Of a DNA stretch of 64,000 bases, positions 10,721-22,027 are shown piece by piece. The stretch is from Juglans regia (Eukaryota > Streptophyta > Magnoliopsida > Fagales > Juglandaceae). The DNA lies in NCBI RefSeq assembly GCF_001411555.2, contig NC_049910.1:36619250-36683249 (forward strand). Reading direction: 5' to 3'. Under the pieces are notes generated by a model that ran no database searches, had not been told where the DNA came from, and saw only the letters and a program-made list of their open reading frames with translations. Both the position numbers and the translations under genes were made by a program. Position 1 is the stretch's first letter, and each line of letters starts with the position of its first letter.

Positions 10721-11745
10721 ACTCCCTTCGACCCACCACATTCCATGATGGCACAACCAAATGGCCCTTACTCAATGCCCTTGTTACTAATCTCAGTACC
10801 ATTCCTGAAACTCTTGCAACGTACACCATAGCCAAACAATACCCAGAATAGCGTGAAGCCATGGCTAAGGAATTCCAAGCTCTCCTTTCGAACCAGACTT
10901 GGACCCTCGTCCTTGCTTCACAAGCAACCAATACCATCACCTGCAAATAGGGGTTCCCAACCAAAAGACATGCCGATTGTTCGATAGAACGTCGCAAAGT
11001 CCGTTTAGTTGCACGAGGATTTCTTCATAAGTCCAGTATTGACTTTGAAGAAACTTTCACTCCAGTAGTTAAGGGCACAACGGTTTGAACTGTGCTTGCC
11101 CTTGTTGTCTCTAGAAATTGGTTTGTTCACCAGTATGATATGCATAATGCCTTTCCACATGGACCACTCCATGAAATGGTTTTTATGGCCCAGCCACCTG
11201 GCTTCTCACATCCTCATCACCCATCGTTTGTTTGCAAATTAAACAAAGCCATCTATGGACTTCGGCAGTCACCTCGTGCTTGGTATGCACGTCTAAGCTC
11301 TCGGCTTGTTGATCTTGGCTTTACTATTTCTATAGCAAACTTCTTTCTCTTCATATACCAATCTGCACATATCACTACTTTTGTCATAGTATATGTTGAT
11401 GACCTGTTGATCACAGGGTCTTCCATGTAGTTTATATCTGACCTTATTGCTGCTCTACGTCGTGACTTTCCCATTATTGACTTGGGCAAACTGAGCTATT
11501 TTCTTGGTGTCGAGGCTTCTTACAATTCCAAAGGCCTTCTACTCACACAACACATATATATCACAGATATTTTGCATCGCACAAATATGCAGAGTGCAAA
11601 ACCGGTAAAGTCTCCATTGTCCACTTCCGAGAAGCTAGTGCTTTTTCTGGGCATCTCTTTGAAGACCCTACACTATATAGGAGTACGGTTGGATCCTTAT
11701 AGTATCTCTTGTTTACTAGGCCTGATCTTGCCTTCACTGTAGGGA
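10720..11745 (+). pseudogene. Copia reverse transcriptase remnant
   Basis: The motifs are in family order: S-I-E-R-R-K-V-R-L-V-A-R-G-F at about 10980, Q-Y-D-M-H-N-A-F at 11125, L-N-K-A-I-Y-G-L-R-Q-S-P-R-A-W-Y at 11240, the catalytic Y-V-D-D-L-L-I-T-G at 11392, and L-G-K-L-S-Y-F-L-G-V-E at 11485. Internal stops occur at about 10849, 10948, 11085, 11428 and 11740. The YVDD box itself is intact. Confidence 0.88.
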
Positions 11746-12340
11746 AAGTCTACCAATTTATGCATAGCCCCAGAGTGCCTCATTGGCAAGCAATAAAGCG
11801 AATCCTTCGCTACCTCAAGCACATGTCCACCGTCAATCTGCAACTCTCTCCATCATCTTCTGCTTAGCTCACTGCTTGGTCTGATGTCGATTAGGCAGGA
11901 TGCCCAGATGATTGGCAGTCTACAAGCGGCTACTGCATATTTCTTGGTTCTAATTTGATTTCATGGTCATCAAAGAAATAACCAACCATTGCAAGATCTT
12001 CAATTGAGACCGAATTCAAGGCTGTTGCAATTGCTACTGCCGAAGTCATCTGGCTCTAACACCTTTGTTGTGATCTTGGTGTCCATTTAAAATGTTCCCC
12101 CTGCCATATTGTGATAACATGGGAGCCATGTACTTGTCTTCTAATCCCGTATTTCACGCATGAACCAAACATGTCGAAATTGATTTTCATTTTGTGCGGA
12201 ATCGGGTGCAAAATAAATCCTTACGGGTTGCTTTCATCTATGGTAAAGGCTAGCTCGCATACCTGCTCACTAAACCTATTTCATCTTCTCGGTTTGCATT
12301 GCTTTGTTCAAGTCTTCAACTCCAAGCTTTGCCGTTTGAC
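11746..12340 (+). pseudogene. Copia RNase H remnant
   Basis: [18 protein letters not shown] at about 11770, then W-S-D-V-D (stop) A-G-C-P-D-D at 11878. Next comes T-S-G-Y-C-I-F-L-G and a degenerate S-S-I-E-T-E-F-K-A near 12000. Stops interrupt the catalytic region. Confidence 0.85.
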
Positions 12341-12351
12341 TTGAGGGGGGA

Positions 12352-12602
12352 TGTTAAGGACAAAGCTACCCTTGCACTGACCATCGACCATAACACCTCA
12401 CAGCAGCAGAACTTGAGCATTATCCCTACATAACAAACTTTGCAACGCATGCACTCCTGAATGCGTTCCTTGACAGCCATTATATAACCGTTTTTTGTAT
12501 TTAGAATATTCTCGATTCTTTGAAGTCAAGCCTCTATAAAAGGCAATCATGTAAATGCTATTCAAGTAATGAAATACATTCTATTATTTCAGTGCTGCAA
12601 CA
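12352..12602 (+). repeat. Copia 3' LTR
   Basis: 251 bp, TGTTAAGG to CTGCAACA, preceded by the purine-rich PPT TTGAGGGGGGA (12341-12351) and followed by the TSD TATAG. Confidence 0.93.
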
Positions 12603-13007
12603 TATAGTGTTCAAAATTCCTTACAAAACTTGGTAAAATTCTATCACCAATTGTAAAGACACATTTTAGCAAGCTAGTACACGATGATCATCTTATCAAT
12701 GGATTAAAAGCCGATGATCTTTCCTCTATATATATCCTAATAATTTGGAAACGTTGCACCGGTTTGAGATTTAATTAAGTTGATAATTTGCATGATTGTT
12801 GGAGTACTTGGTCCTCATCATCAAACAAATTTTTATGAGTATTGCTCTAGACATGGACATCCACGTAAACAAATAGACACATGATCGACGACGAGGATTT
12901 CACTTTTCATGTGTTTATTTCATGTGTACATACCCAAATACCCGTGTCTTTATCATTTTTATTTGTTATGTATACCAACTTAATTTGATCTTCAAATTCT
13001 ATATTTA

Positions 13008-13049
<42 letters not shown>

Positions 13050-13372
13050 GCCTTAGTGAACAAGAAGCTCTATTATATCTGGCTAAATGCTAACTCACCA
13101 GCTTCTAACTCTAACCACAAATTAATAGAGTTCAACAAACTCAAGCATGCATGCAAAGTGTACGTAGCGTCTTTAAACTTTTTCCAGCTGAAAAAGGTTA
13201 TATATAGTACAACCTTCTGCTATAAATGTAATTAGGACCCTCCTCCTCGAATTATTGGAGTCGGCAACCTTCTTTTTTTCTTACTTGTATAGTACTTAAC
13301 ATCTCGAGCCGCCATAAAGTGATCCAGCAGACCAGAGAACCTTAATTTATTTGCAATCTTCATTAAAGCTGC
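12603..13372 (+). promoter_or_regulatory. RALF2 promoter region
   Basis: Starting directly after the copia TSD, this DNA is collinear with 27380-27960 upstream of RALF3, for example CTTGGTAAAATTCTATCACC against CTTGGTAAAATCCAAGTACC. A (TA)n run lies at 13009-13041. The shared 26-bp block is at 13191-13216 and TATAAAT at 13221-13227, 152 bp before the ATG. The copia insertion has cut off whatever lay farther upstream. Confidence 0.65.
13009..13041. repeat. (TA)n microsatellite
   Basis: AT dinucleotide run in the RALF2 promoter. RALF3 and RALF5 carry similar runs at the equivalent place (27640-27660 and 43162-43192). Confidence 0.9.
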
Positions 13373-13621
13373 ATGATGGCAATGTCCAAAGGAGCTGTTA
13401 TTTTCCTGATCTGGGTGTTCATGGTCTGCGGGCTTTTGGCTCGAGATGCAGCAAGTGCACGCTCCATCAACTATGGAGCTCTTCTAGTCGGTGACGCTCA
13501 TATTTTAAACTGTACCAAATTTCATCCCAACAGTCTGATTTGCCATCCAATTCAAGCAAACACATATAGAAGAGTCTGTGAAACTGAAACTCATTGCTGG
13601 CGGCAAGTCGACGATCGGTAA
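13373..13621 (+). CDS. RALF-like secreted peptide, divergent copy (RALF2)
   Basis: This 82-residue, single-exon precursor is the most divergent member of the cluster. The signal peptide spans about residues 1-29 (AVIFLIWVFMVCGLLA core). The RALF domain begins I-N-Y-G-A at 32-36 and has four cysteines at 47, 57, 69 and 75. The usual Y-x-R-G-C reads Y-R-R-V-C, so the conserved Gly is Val. A Trp follows the last Cys where the others have Arg, and the tail is Q-V-D-D-R rather than P-P-x-Y. Two in-frame ATGs (13373, 13376) precede the signal peptide and either would work. It is intact as an ORF with its own TATA box. Receptor binding by the Val variant is uncertain. Confidence 0.83.
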   Translation: MMAMSKGAVIFLIWVFMVCGLLARDAASARSINYGALLVGDAHILNCTKFHPNSLICHPIQANTYRRVCETETHCWRQVDDR

Positions 13622-13683
13622 GATCATCGATCTTGATGATGGTCATCCAAAAACAGAAAGTAAGAAGATCAAAATGATTGCTC

Positions 13684-13687
<4 letters not shown>

Positions 13688-13717
<30 letters not shown>
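13688..13717. repeat. (AT)n microsatellite
   Basis: AT dinucleotide run in the RALF2 3' flank, followed by TATG repeats. Confidence 0.88.
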
Positions 13718-13723
<6 letters not shown>

Positions 13724-13959
13724 GTATGTATGTATTAAGTATACCTAATGAATAATTTTTTCTTCGATCTGGACATGATGTATATATATTGTATGTATTA
13801 TATATATTTATATATAAATATATCAACTTACTCGATCTGTGTACCAATAATGTACAAAAGTATCATACCAGTTGCATAATATATATAAGTATTATATAAT
13901 AATGAAAGGCGTGCTACTTAATTTTATGATGAAGCCATATATATATATATATATATATA

Positions 13960-15398
13960 TCCCCTTATACTTAAAAGTCGTTATAAATGTGAACAATGAT
14001 ATGAACAGTAATACGTGTTTTACACTTTTTCTTCTTCCACCTTACATCCCTCTCTGCATCCACGTCCCTCTCTACATCCTCACAGCAAAACCACGGCAAA
14101 ATCACCACAAAATCACCACAAAATCACCACAAAAATACCACAATTCGTGTCCCTTTCTACATCCTCACAACAAAAACACAGCAAAATCACGACAAAATCA
14201 CCATAAAAATATCACAAAATAAAAAAATCACCAATTCAACACACATGTTTCCTCACAAATCATAAATTAGGGTCGTCGGCTGGAGCTTGGGAAGGAGGGA
14301 GAGTCCGTGAGAGAGTGAGCATGCATGAGGGGTAGATCGGAGCCATGGGTGGTTAGGGTAGGTCGATGGTGGCCAGAGGGGCTCATGACGGTGGTTGGAC
14401 ACCGTGGGTGGCGACGCATAGCGATGGAAGTGGGAGAACCCGTGCGTGAGGGAGGTGGACTTCGTGGGGGCAAACGGCAGGGAGATGGAGGCTGAGCTTG
14501 CTGGAGGGGGATGGCCGGTGGGAGGGGAGGCTACAGAGGAGGTGGTGGCGCTGGAGGATGGGGCACGGCGGCGCAGCAACATCAAGCCCATTCGGGCTGT
14601 GCACAACCGAGAGAGAGGAAGAGAGTGTGAGAGAGGGAGACCGGTGTGGGGGACTTGCCGGAGTGAGGTGGTGCTAGTGAAAGAGGCGGTGTGGCTCACC
14701 GGCGCACGGCGGCGCTGGGCTAGGCAGAGGAAGAATCGGCTTCGAGAGGGGCAGCGTACCATGTATGCGTGAGCTGAGGGAGGAGAGATAGAGGGGACGG
14801 AAAAGTGAGGGAGAAGGAAGAGATGTCTGGGTCTTTAGTCCCTTCGTAAAGCATAACACAAGAGGGTACAACCGTAATTATAGTAGGTCACACAGGGGTA
14901 TAAGCGGTTCAGAAAGTGTCGAACAAAAAGAAAATCATATAAATAATTAGAATTTTTAATATAATTTAAATCTCATAATATTCTAATTAATTAACTAAAA
15001 TCATTTAAATAAAATGATTTTCTACTATTATAATATTTTTGGAGTTTCCAAAATAGAAGAGACTTACTTTAATGATGAAAAAATGTGAGAACAATATAAA
15101 AATAAAAAACTCTATATTTTTTTAGTACTCTCTGAGTCATTAAGTAGTATGGTTTGAATTCTACAATTCATATATTTTGCTAAGAAAACTATTACTAGAA
15201 TATCTAAAATCTTTTAATTTTCATATTACTCATATTATTGTAACATTTTGTTATCATTATGATGCTTGTTAAAATTTAATTTTTTGCTCCTGTGTATTAA
15301 ATTATTGACTAATTAATTTTATTTAAAAAATATATTAATTTTATATTTTGTGAATATTAGTCACTAAGAAAACGTGTATTGCACGTGACTCCACAACT

Positions 15399-15400
<2 letters not shown>
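13960..15400. mobile_element. Probable non-autonomous Helitron with GC-rich interior
   Basis: The left end is TCCCCTTATACTTAAAAG, after an A, followed by TCGTTATAAATGTGAAC, typical of plant Helitron 5' ends. The right end has the palindrome ACGTG-TATTG-CACGT at 15372-15386, 14 bp before CTTG, followed by T. A normal terminus would be CTAG or CTRR, so CTTG may be a mutated end. The interior has AAAATCACCAC repeats (14095-14215), a GC-rich block (14260-14870), and an AT-rich block. No replication protein is present. The overlapping ORFs in the GC-rich block on both strands look spurious. Confidence 0.5.
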
Positions 15401-15435
<35 letters not shown>

Positions 15436-15841
15436 CTATGGATATTATTATTATAGTCATATAAATACAGTACTCATGCATGCGCGCAACGTCGTATGTA
15501 CGTTGGCGTATTAATTTGGAAGTCCAAGTGTATGCATGGTGGGTGGGTCCTTCAATATTGATACCGTCATCGTCATGATCATTTCCCCAAAAATTAATTA
15601 GTAGATCATTCTAATGAGGTCGATCGATCGGTGTTGATCATGATGTAACTTCTGATCTGATCAAGTAATAATTTGTTCAATTAGTAATATGCGTTGGGAA
15701 TTTTCCTATATTTGCACCATTCCAGCAGCTTAATTCCCTGCATTGCATTCATGAACATCGATCACCAACCCAAGCAGCTTGACGTCCTCCACGCAATCTT
15801 TTATTTATATGCCACCGTAAAATTTTGTTGATGTAAAAGTT
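15401..15841. other. Intergenic, nothing recognised
   Basis: An (AT)n run at 15401-15434, then unique-looking DNA with GATC and CATG repeats like those around the RALF genes. No ORF or repeat pairing that I can support. Confidence 0.5.
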
Positions 15842-16820
15842 TGTTGGCTATGATTAGATGATTATGACCTATTTGAATTATTGGATGAATATAATTTATC
15901 TTTATCTTTATCTATAAATATTTAAATTTGAAGATAAATAGATTAATAGATAAATATTTGTCTTTATCTTTATCTATGAATATTTGAATTCTAATATAAG
16001 TGGTTAAATAAATAAATGTTCAAAAAACTTTTGATCAAGATTGAATATTTGAAAAGATAGGAGATATCAAGTGATCTAAATAGAAGATTCAAAAAGAATA
16101 TATCAAGCAGAAAAAATTTCAAACTATCAAGAAGTTATCCAGAGCAGAAGCTGAACAAAATTAGTTATTGTAGAGAAGAGTTATCGCAACATGTCAGCAA
16201 TCTGTCAGGTGATGTATTCGCTACAGATTCTATCCATCAGCAGAATCCTATTGAAATTGGAACTCTTTCCAAATAGTTTATTTAAGGGATTCTACTGGTC
16301 AATGTTGTTAGAGATTCAGATCTACATATTTTCTAGAGCACTTTCTAGTGCCTTGTTTGGTGAGAAAATTCTTTAGTGAATTTTCATATTTATGATAACT
16401 CTTTGAGTGTGATCATGCTTCGAGCATGGAGGATCGTGTGATTGGACTTCAGCCCGTAGAGTTCTAGGAGGAATGACAATATTTGAAGATCGCTAAAGGT
16501 TCTAGCTGCTACTACGGTAAAAGACAAACGGGTCGTTTGTCTGGGCAAGTAAGAGAGTCAAGTTGCAAATGTTTTGTAATTGATGAGTACTTGTAATTGA
16601 TTTTCAAATAATAAGATTGACTTTCCTGGCCCCATAGGGTTTTACCTTTAAAGAGTTCTTTAAAGAGTTTCCCTTCGATACCAATCTTAGTATTATGCAA
16701 TTTATTTATTTTATGTTATTGTTCAATTATTAAATTAATTGCATGTTTGAATACTCACCAATTTGTTATGTGAATTGGTAGATATTTCTGCTGCATTACA
16801 GGAGTACTTGGGTAATTTTA
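15842..16820 (+). repeat. Probable 5' LTR of a SIRE-like copia
   Basis: A roughly 1-kb non-coding stretch begins TGTTGGCTATGATTAG and ends just before a PBS-like TTGGCATCAGAGC at 16822. No 3' LTR partner is present, so the left boundary is inferred from the TGTTGG start and the usual 1-kb LTR size in this lineage. It includes tandem-like TTTATCTTTATCTAT segments near 15895-15985. Confidence 0.45.
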
Positions 16821-16875
16821 ATTGGCATCAGAGCGTGGTTCACTCATTCGAGTGTAATCCATTCCCCTGTTGACT

Positions 16876-18720
16876 ATGTCGTTACATGTCCTGCCACTCT
16901 TTGATGGAGAAAACTATGCATATTGGAAAGTTCGTATGAGTGTTTTTCTCAAATCGTTAGATGAACGAGTGTGCTACTCTGTCAAAAAAGGATGACTAAA
17001 CCAGCAACAAATATTGATGCTTGGACAAAAGATGAGATCAACAACTGTAATTGGAATAGCAAGGGACTGAATGCTATATTCATGACTGTATCTCCAGAAG
17101 AATTTAATAGAATCTCTATGTATGAGATTGCTAAAGAAGCATGGAACATCTTGGAGGTTACACACGAAGGAACAAAAATTGTGAAAAACTCAAAATTACA
17201 ATTGCTTACTTCAAAATTTGAAGAGATTAATATGTTGTAAGACGAAAGTTTTAATGATTTTTATGCTAAGCTTAACAATATTGTTAATTCTAGGTTTAAT
17301 CTCGGTGAGAAGGTAGAAGATTCAAGGGTCGTGACAAAGATTTTGAGGTTTCTACCAGAGATATTTTGGCCTAAGATTACTGCTATTGGAGAAAGTAAGG
17401 ATTTGGATGCAATAAGGGTTGAAGAGCTGGTCGGTTCTTTACAAACGTATGAATCCTCACTTCCTCAAACAAGAAAATGTAAGTCTATTGCTTTAAAAAC
17501 AATAAAAGAGGATCAAGATGATTTTTCTAATAAAGAAAATTTTAACAATGAGAATATAGATCTCATTGCAAGGAAATTCAAAAAATTCTTGTTTAACAAG
17601 AAAGCTAGTGAAAAACAAAAGCAAGGTAAATAATTTTTTGCAAAGAAAAATTATTCTAAAAATTGGAATAAAGAAAACTTTGATAATAATAATAATAAAG
17701 TTAAGTGATATGAATGTTCTGGTTATGACCACATAAGAATTGAATGTTCAAATTTCAAGAAAAGTAAAGGAAAAGCATTGAATGTCACATTTAGTGATAG
17801 TTTAGATTCTGAAAGTTCAAGCTCATCATCTGATGATGAAAAATATTTTATGACTTTTTCTTCTATTGTGAATGATTTTCCAGAGATTGCACTAACAAAA
17901 TCTGAAAGTGTTTGTAATTATAGTGATTCAGATATATCACTTGTTGATGCTGACCAAGAACTGAGTTTACAGGAAGCATACAATGATGTGTGTGAAGAAG
18001 TGGTCAAATTAAAGAAATTCAACAAGAAGGTGTACAATAAATTTACTACTGTGGAAAATGAGAAAAAAATCTCTCTGAGGCATTAAAAATTTCTGGTGTT
18101 GAAATATCAATATTAAAAGACCAAAGGCTACACTTGAAAAAAAATTGGAAAACTTTCAGGAGTGTAATAAAAAAACAGCAACACAGAAATTAGAAGAGAT
18201 GTTAAGTTTTCAAAGATCTAGTTGTGATCACACGGGTTTAGGGTATATAAATTTGCAAGGTATGGAACTTAAAGGCTCATCATCCGCTACCACTTCATCA
18301 AAAGGTATCATTTTTATTTAAGGAAGTCGAGACGAGGAAGCTTCAAACAATGCCGTGTCTAAAACTCATGTTCCAAGAGCCTCACACGATGGATCAATGA
18401 CAAAAAAGCCCAACCAAGGTAAGTCCAAAGGTAAGTTTATTCATACTTGTCATCATTGTGGTATTCTTGGCCATATAAGGCCATATGCTTTAACTTAAAT
18501 AAAGTGAAGAAAAATAGAAGTGAAAGAAAGCTAAAAAAGAAGGGAAAGACTCTAGAAAATCAACTTGATGAGATGAGTCAACAAATCACTAACTCTAAAG
18601 CTTGGTGAACTAGCAGAATTTTGCCTTCACAATAAAGAAAAGAACATACAAAGTGGTGTTGATGAAAACAATAGGCCAAAATTTAAAGCAAAGTGGGTGG
18701 TCAAAGAAGATATCGTGTCA
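16876..18720 (+). pseudogene. SIRE-like copia gag, truncated and frameshifted
   Basis: The frame starts M-S-L-H-V-L-P-L-F-D-G-E-N-Y-A-Y-W, the gag start of SIRE/Maximus-type copia elements. Further UBN2 pieces follow at 16971-17240 (DAWTKDEI, KEAWNILEVTHEGT), 17331-17633 (TKILRFLPEIFWPKITAI, VEELVGSLQTYE) and a Ser/Asp-rich part at 17778-18086. A C-H-H-C-G-I-L-G-H-I-R-P zinc knuckle lies near 18450. Stops at 16993, 17238, 17631 and 18084 and frameshifts kill it. Homology ends near 18720, and protease, integrase and RT are absent. Confidence 0.8.
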
Positions 18721-19057
18721 CATTAATTGATAGGACCACTTGCATGTTTTTGCATTCCTTGCATTTCATTTTATTAGTCTAGGACATGCATTTTATTTTT
18801 CTGTTTTTAATTTATGTTTCTGTTTTCAGTTTTTAAATAAGAAAAATAATAGAAAAAAATTTTCTGGTTTGTTTCTATTTTTTTTGGGAAGTGCATGCTT
18901 GATATGTCAAAGTTTTGAGCACATGTGTTCGTACAAAATAAATTTTTAAACTTATGCATCTCTCTACTTTTGGGAAGTTGACTTTATGAATACTAACCCT
19001 TTGGGTCATCTTGACAAAGTTAATTTACAAAACACTGTGAAAAACTTATGTGTATGC
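18721..19057. other. AT-rich spacer, nothing recognised
   Basis: Contains a short ORF (18740-18949) rich in Phe with no family features. It probably belongs to the repeat DNA on either side. Confidence 0.4.
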
Positions 19058-19645
19058 ACCTTATAATTAAGTTCCATATTTATTATTGAGATTCTCACCA
19101 CAGAGGGAGTCCATGTCTTGAATTGACTAATATTAGTTGAACCTAGTATAATAATAAAAAGATATTCCCTTGCCAAACACAAATAGTTGATTCATATAGA
19201 AAAAGTCGGTGTTATATCATTGCGGAAAAAGACAAACACCATATGGATCTATCCCTCAAGTTCTTATAGAAAGAATCATGGCTCAAATCATTGTAGAAAA
19301 ATATAAGTAACAAAAATGGACATGAGTAGGGTTGTGCAAACTAGTGTTTGGAGGAGATACTCATGTATCTAGGCCCTAGCATAAAGTTTGACTTTTGGGT
19401 TGAGTGACAATCTCATAGGAGCATCTCTTATAATTAAGTTCTATATTTATTATTGAGATGCTCACCATAGAGGGAGTCCATGTCTTGAATTGACTAATGC
19501 TAGTTGAACCTAGTACATAATAAAACGATCTTCCCTTGCCAAACACAAATAGTAGATCCATATAGAAAAGTCGATTTTATATCATTGCGGAAAAAGACAA
19601 ATACCATACGGATCTATCCCTTAAGTTCTTATAGAAAGACTCCCT
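19058..19645. repeat. Two direct copies of a 220-bp unit, 368 bp apart
   Basis: 19058-19280 and 19426-19645 are about 90 percent identical by eye. Both run from CTTATAATTAAGTT through GAGGGAGTCCATGTCTTGAA and ATATCATTGCGGAAAAAGAC to AAGTTCTTATAGAAAGA. Non-coding in both directions. They could be part of the end of the SIRE-like element or a separate tandem repeat. Confidence 0.8.
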
Positions 19646-19651
19646 TCAATA

Positions 19652-20345
19652 GAATATGCCCTTGATCCAACATCTATTCAGTCCAGTGGAAGCTTCAATC
19701 ATATCAAAGATTCATATCAGCCCATGCAAAAGCAATGACAAATTGACTTGGAGATGCACTGTTAATGGCAAATTTTCAGTGAAATTTGCATATCATCTTC
19801 AAATGTCACTTAAAACTGAAAAGATGGGACAAACTTAAGAGCCATCTCATAACACAGAAGTATGGCAACACATTTGGAAGCTCCTGGTCCCAAATGCTCT
19901 CAAAATCTTTCTATGGAGAGCTGCCAAAGACATACTCCCCACAATGGTGAACCTGCATAGAAGAAAGGTGATTGACTCCCCTTTGTGTCCAATGTGCCTG
20001 TCTGAACCAGAAACCACTTCTCATGCTCTTTGGACTTGTAAAGCTGCTTAGGATGTGTGGAACAGCAGCTCGAGAAAACTCCAAAAATGCAGTAGTGACG
20101 AGGCCCCTTTTAGTGTAATTCTGGAACAGCTCCTTTCCACTCTTCCAGAGGAGGAACATCAAGTATTGGCATTCACCTCTAAGCAGCTTTGGCTAAGAAG
20201 GAACAAGTGGATCTTTGAAACTCACTTTTCCTCCCCTCAACAAGTTCTTAACCTTGTCTCTACAAGTATCTCAAATTTACATATGGCAAGGCGTCCTCAA
20301 AAACAAAAAAGCAACCAAGTTCAGCCTCCCCTCCAGTGGAGTAAG
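19652..20345 (+). pseudogene. LINE-type RT zinc-binding (zf-RVT) fragment
   Basis: The plus strand reads D-K-L-T-W-R-C-T-V-N-G-K-F-S-V-K, then W-K-L-L-V-P-N-A-L-K-I-F-L-W-R-A, then L-C-P-M-C-L-S-E-P-E-T-T-S-H-A-L-W-T-C. This is the zf-RVT domain found at the C-terminus of plant LINE (L1/Cin4-like) reverse transcriptases, with its C-x2-C...H...C pattern. Stops at about 19838 and 20050 break it. The segment up to 20345 looks like the start of the following RNase H-like region. It is fused to an unrelated copia RT at 20455. Confidence 0.75.
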
Positions 20346-20468
20346 CCACCACTTGATAGTTTCATGGTGAATTGGAAGATGTTGAGGGGAGGAAATAGAG
20401 AGACACAAGGTGAATTGGAAGATGTTGAGGGTATCAAGTGGTGGCTTACTCAATAGAGAGACACAAGG
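20339..20468. repeat. Scrambled junction with direct and inverted short repeats
   Basis: Within 130 bp there is a perfect 20-bp inverted repeat (20339-20358 against 20432-20451). There is also a perfect 23-bp direct repeat (20366-20388 and 20409-20431), and a perfect 17-bp direct repeat (20394-20410 and 20452-20468). The cluster lies exactly where LINE sequence joins copia sequence. Confidence 0.9.
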
Positions 20469-21690
20469 CAAGACTTGTTGCCAAATGGTATACTCAAAAG
20501 GAAGGTTTGGATTTTTTTGAGACTTTCTCACCTGTTGCAAAAATGGTTACTGTGAGGTGTGTTCTATCACTTGCTGCAGTACACAATTGGCAGATTGTTC
20601 ATCTAGATGTTAATAATGCATTCCTATATGGGGAATTAGATGAAGAAGTTTTTATGAAGCCTCCTCCAGGTTATCTTAGCAAGGGGGACAAAAGAGTACG
20701 TAAATTGCAAAGGTCTCTATATGGCTTAAAACAGGCTTCAAGGCAGTGGAATTCCAAGTTTACTTTTGTGCTATTTAACATGGGATTCTCACAATCAAAG
20801 GCTGACTATTCCTTGTTTACTACGAAAGAAGGAAGCTCATTTGTTGCCTTGTTGTTGTATGTAGATGATATACTGCTGGCTAGTAGTGATATAACTGCAA
20901 TTGAGAGTGTTAAAAGATCTCTAAGTGCTAAAGATTTGGGACCAGAAAATTCTTTCTTGGTATGGAAATAGCTTGATCAAAAAAGGCATCTCCTTGTCTC
21001 AAAGAAAGTATACTTTAGAACTTATTCCAGATTCTGGTTTACTTGCTGCAAAAACCAGCTCTGTTTCCTATGGATACTCATACAAAGCTATCCAAAGATA
21101 ATGGTGAATTAGTGAATGATTTTTCAGCTTACAGAAGGCTAATTGGTAGATTATTGTATTTGACTCACACTAGACCTGACATTACATTTGCAGTACATCA
21201 TCTTAGTCAATTCTTAGATAGCCCTCGAATACCCCATTTACAATCTGCTATGAGAATCTTGAGATATCTCAAGTCTGCTCCTGGACAAGGTTTATTTTTC
21301 TCAGCTTCATCAAAGGTTCACATCAAAGCTTTTTCGGATTCAGATTGAGCTAGTTGTCCTAATACTCGCAGATCAATAAGCAGCTATTGCATTTTCATTG
21401 GGGATTCTCTTGTATCATGGAAATCTAAGAAGCAACACACAATATCAAAATCTTCAGCTGAGGCTGAATATAGATCAATGGCGTTTACAGTTTGTGAACA
21501 TACTAAACACATAGAAATAGATTGTCATTTTGTGCATGAGAAGTTACAAGAGGGTTTGATCACTACTTTGCATGTATCTTCTGTTCATCAGGTTGCAGAT
21601 TTAATGACCAAACCTTTGGGTTCTAAGTCATTTGAAGTTCTTTTATCCAAGATGAATGTGCATAATATATACACATAATCTTGAGGGGGA
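20455..21690 (+). pseudogene. Copia RT and RNase H fragment, 5' truncated
   Basis: RT starts abruptly at [16 protein letters not shown]. Motifs follow in order: [34 protein letters not shown], catalytic Y-V-D-D-I-L-L-A at about 20860, and A-K-D-L-G near 20930, where a frameshift occurs. RNase H parts at 21043-21678 include [23 protein letters not shown](stop)AS, and [16 protein letters not shown]. It is Tork-like by these motifs. The YVDD box and most of RT are intact, but the frame is broken and gag to integrase is missing. Confidence 0.88.
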
Positions 21691-21900
21691 TTATTACAGA
21701 TAATAGATAGTTGATATATTGCAACACATGTAATAGTTTCATTTGATACATGTAATAGTTAGTTTACTTTCTGTTATTTCTGTTTCCTCTCTCTTTTATT
21801 CTCTGGTTATAAGTATAGAGGACGTAGACAGTAAACACAAGTCGTATGAATAAAAGTTCAGTTCTAGTTCACTTCATTTTTGATATTTCAGACTTCTCTC
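21680..21900 (+). repeat. 3' LTR of the truncated copia (approximate)
   Basis: A PPT-like TTGAGGGGGATT at 21681-21692 is followed by about 200 bp of LTR-like DNA with GTTATAAGTATAGAGG (promoter-like) and polyadenylation-like motifs. The right edge is not defined because no 5' LTR remains. Confidence 0.5.
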
Positions 21901-22027
21901 TCGACTTTCTTTTACTCTGTACCAATAGAAGAAAGGAGAATCAAGGACCATCCATTTAAATATCACTCCCATTTGGGTTCAGCGTACTATCATTATTCTT
22001 TTGAATCTGGCTAGCTCCAAAAGTAAA

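Larger units (their letters stand above)
8072..12602 (+). mobile_element. Ty1-copia retrotransposon, full length but inactivated
   Basis: This 4.5-kb element has 250-bp LTRs (8072-8321, 12352-12602), a PBS (8322-8333), a PPT (12341-12351) and a perfect 5-bp TSD. Domain order is gag, protease, integrase, RT, RNase H, which defines copia; the size and short LTRs fit an Ale/Retrofit-like lineage. Stops occur in gag, at the zinc knuckle, between protease and integrase, and throughout RT and RNase H. The LTRs differ at several percent of sites, so the insertion is not recent. It sits upstream of RALF2. Confidence 0.95.

Noticed and set aside
11253..11489. Minus-strand ORF in the RT region
   Set aside because: Antisense shadow of the copia reverse transcriptase.
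14253..14871. Overlapping GC-rich ORFs on both strands
   Set aside because: Low-complexity Pro/Ser/Arg or Gly/Glu proteins in all frames of a GC-rich block inside a probable Helitron; no domain recognised.
13009..15434. AT dinucleotide runs considered as matrix attachment or origin sequences
   Set aside because: Short simple repeats are common throughout the window; there is no further evidence of such a role.
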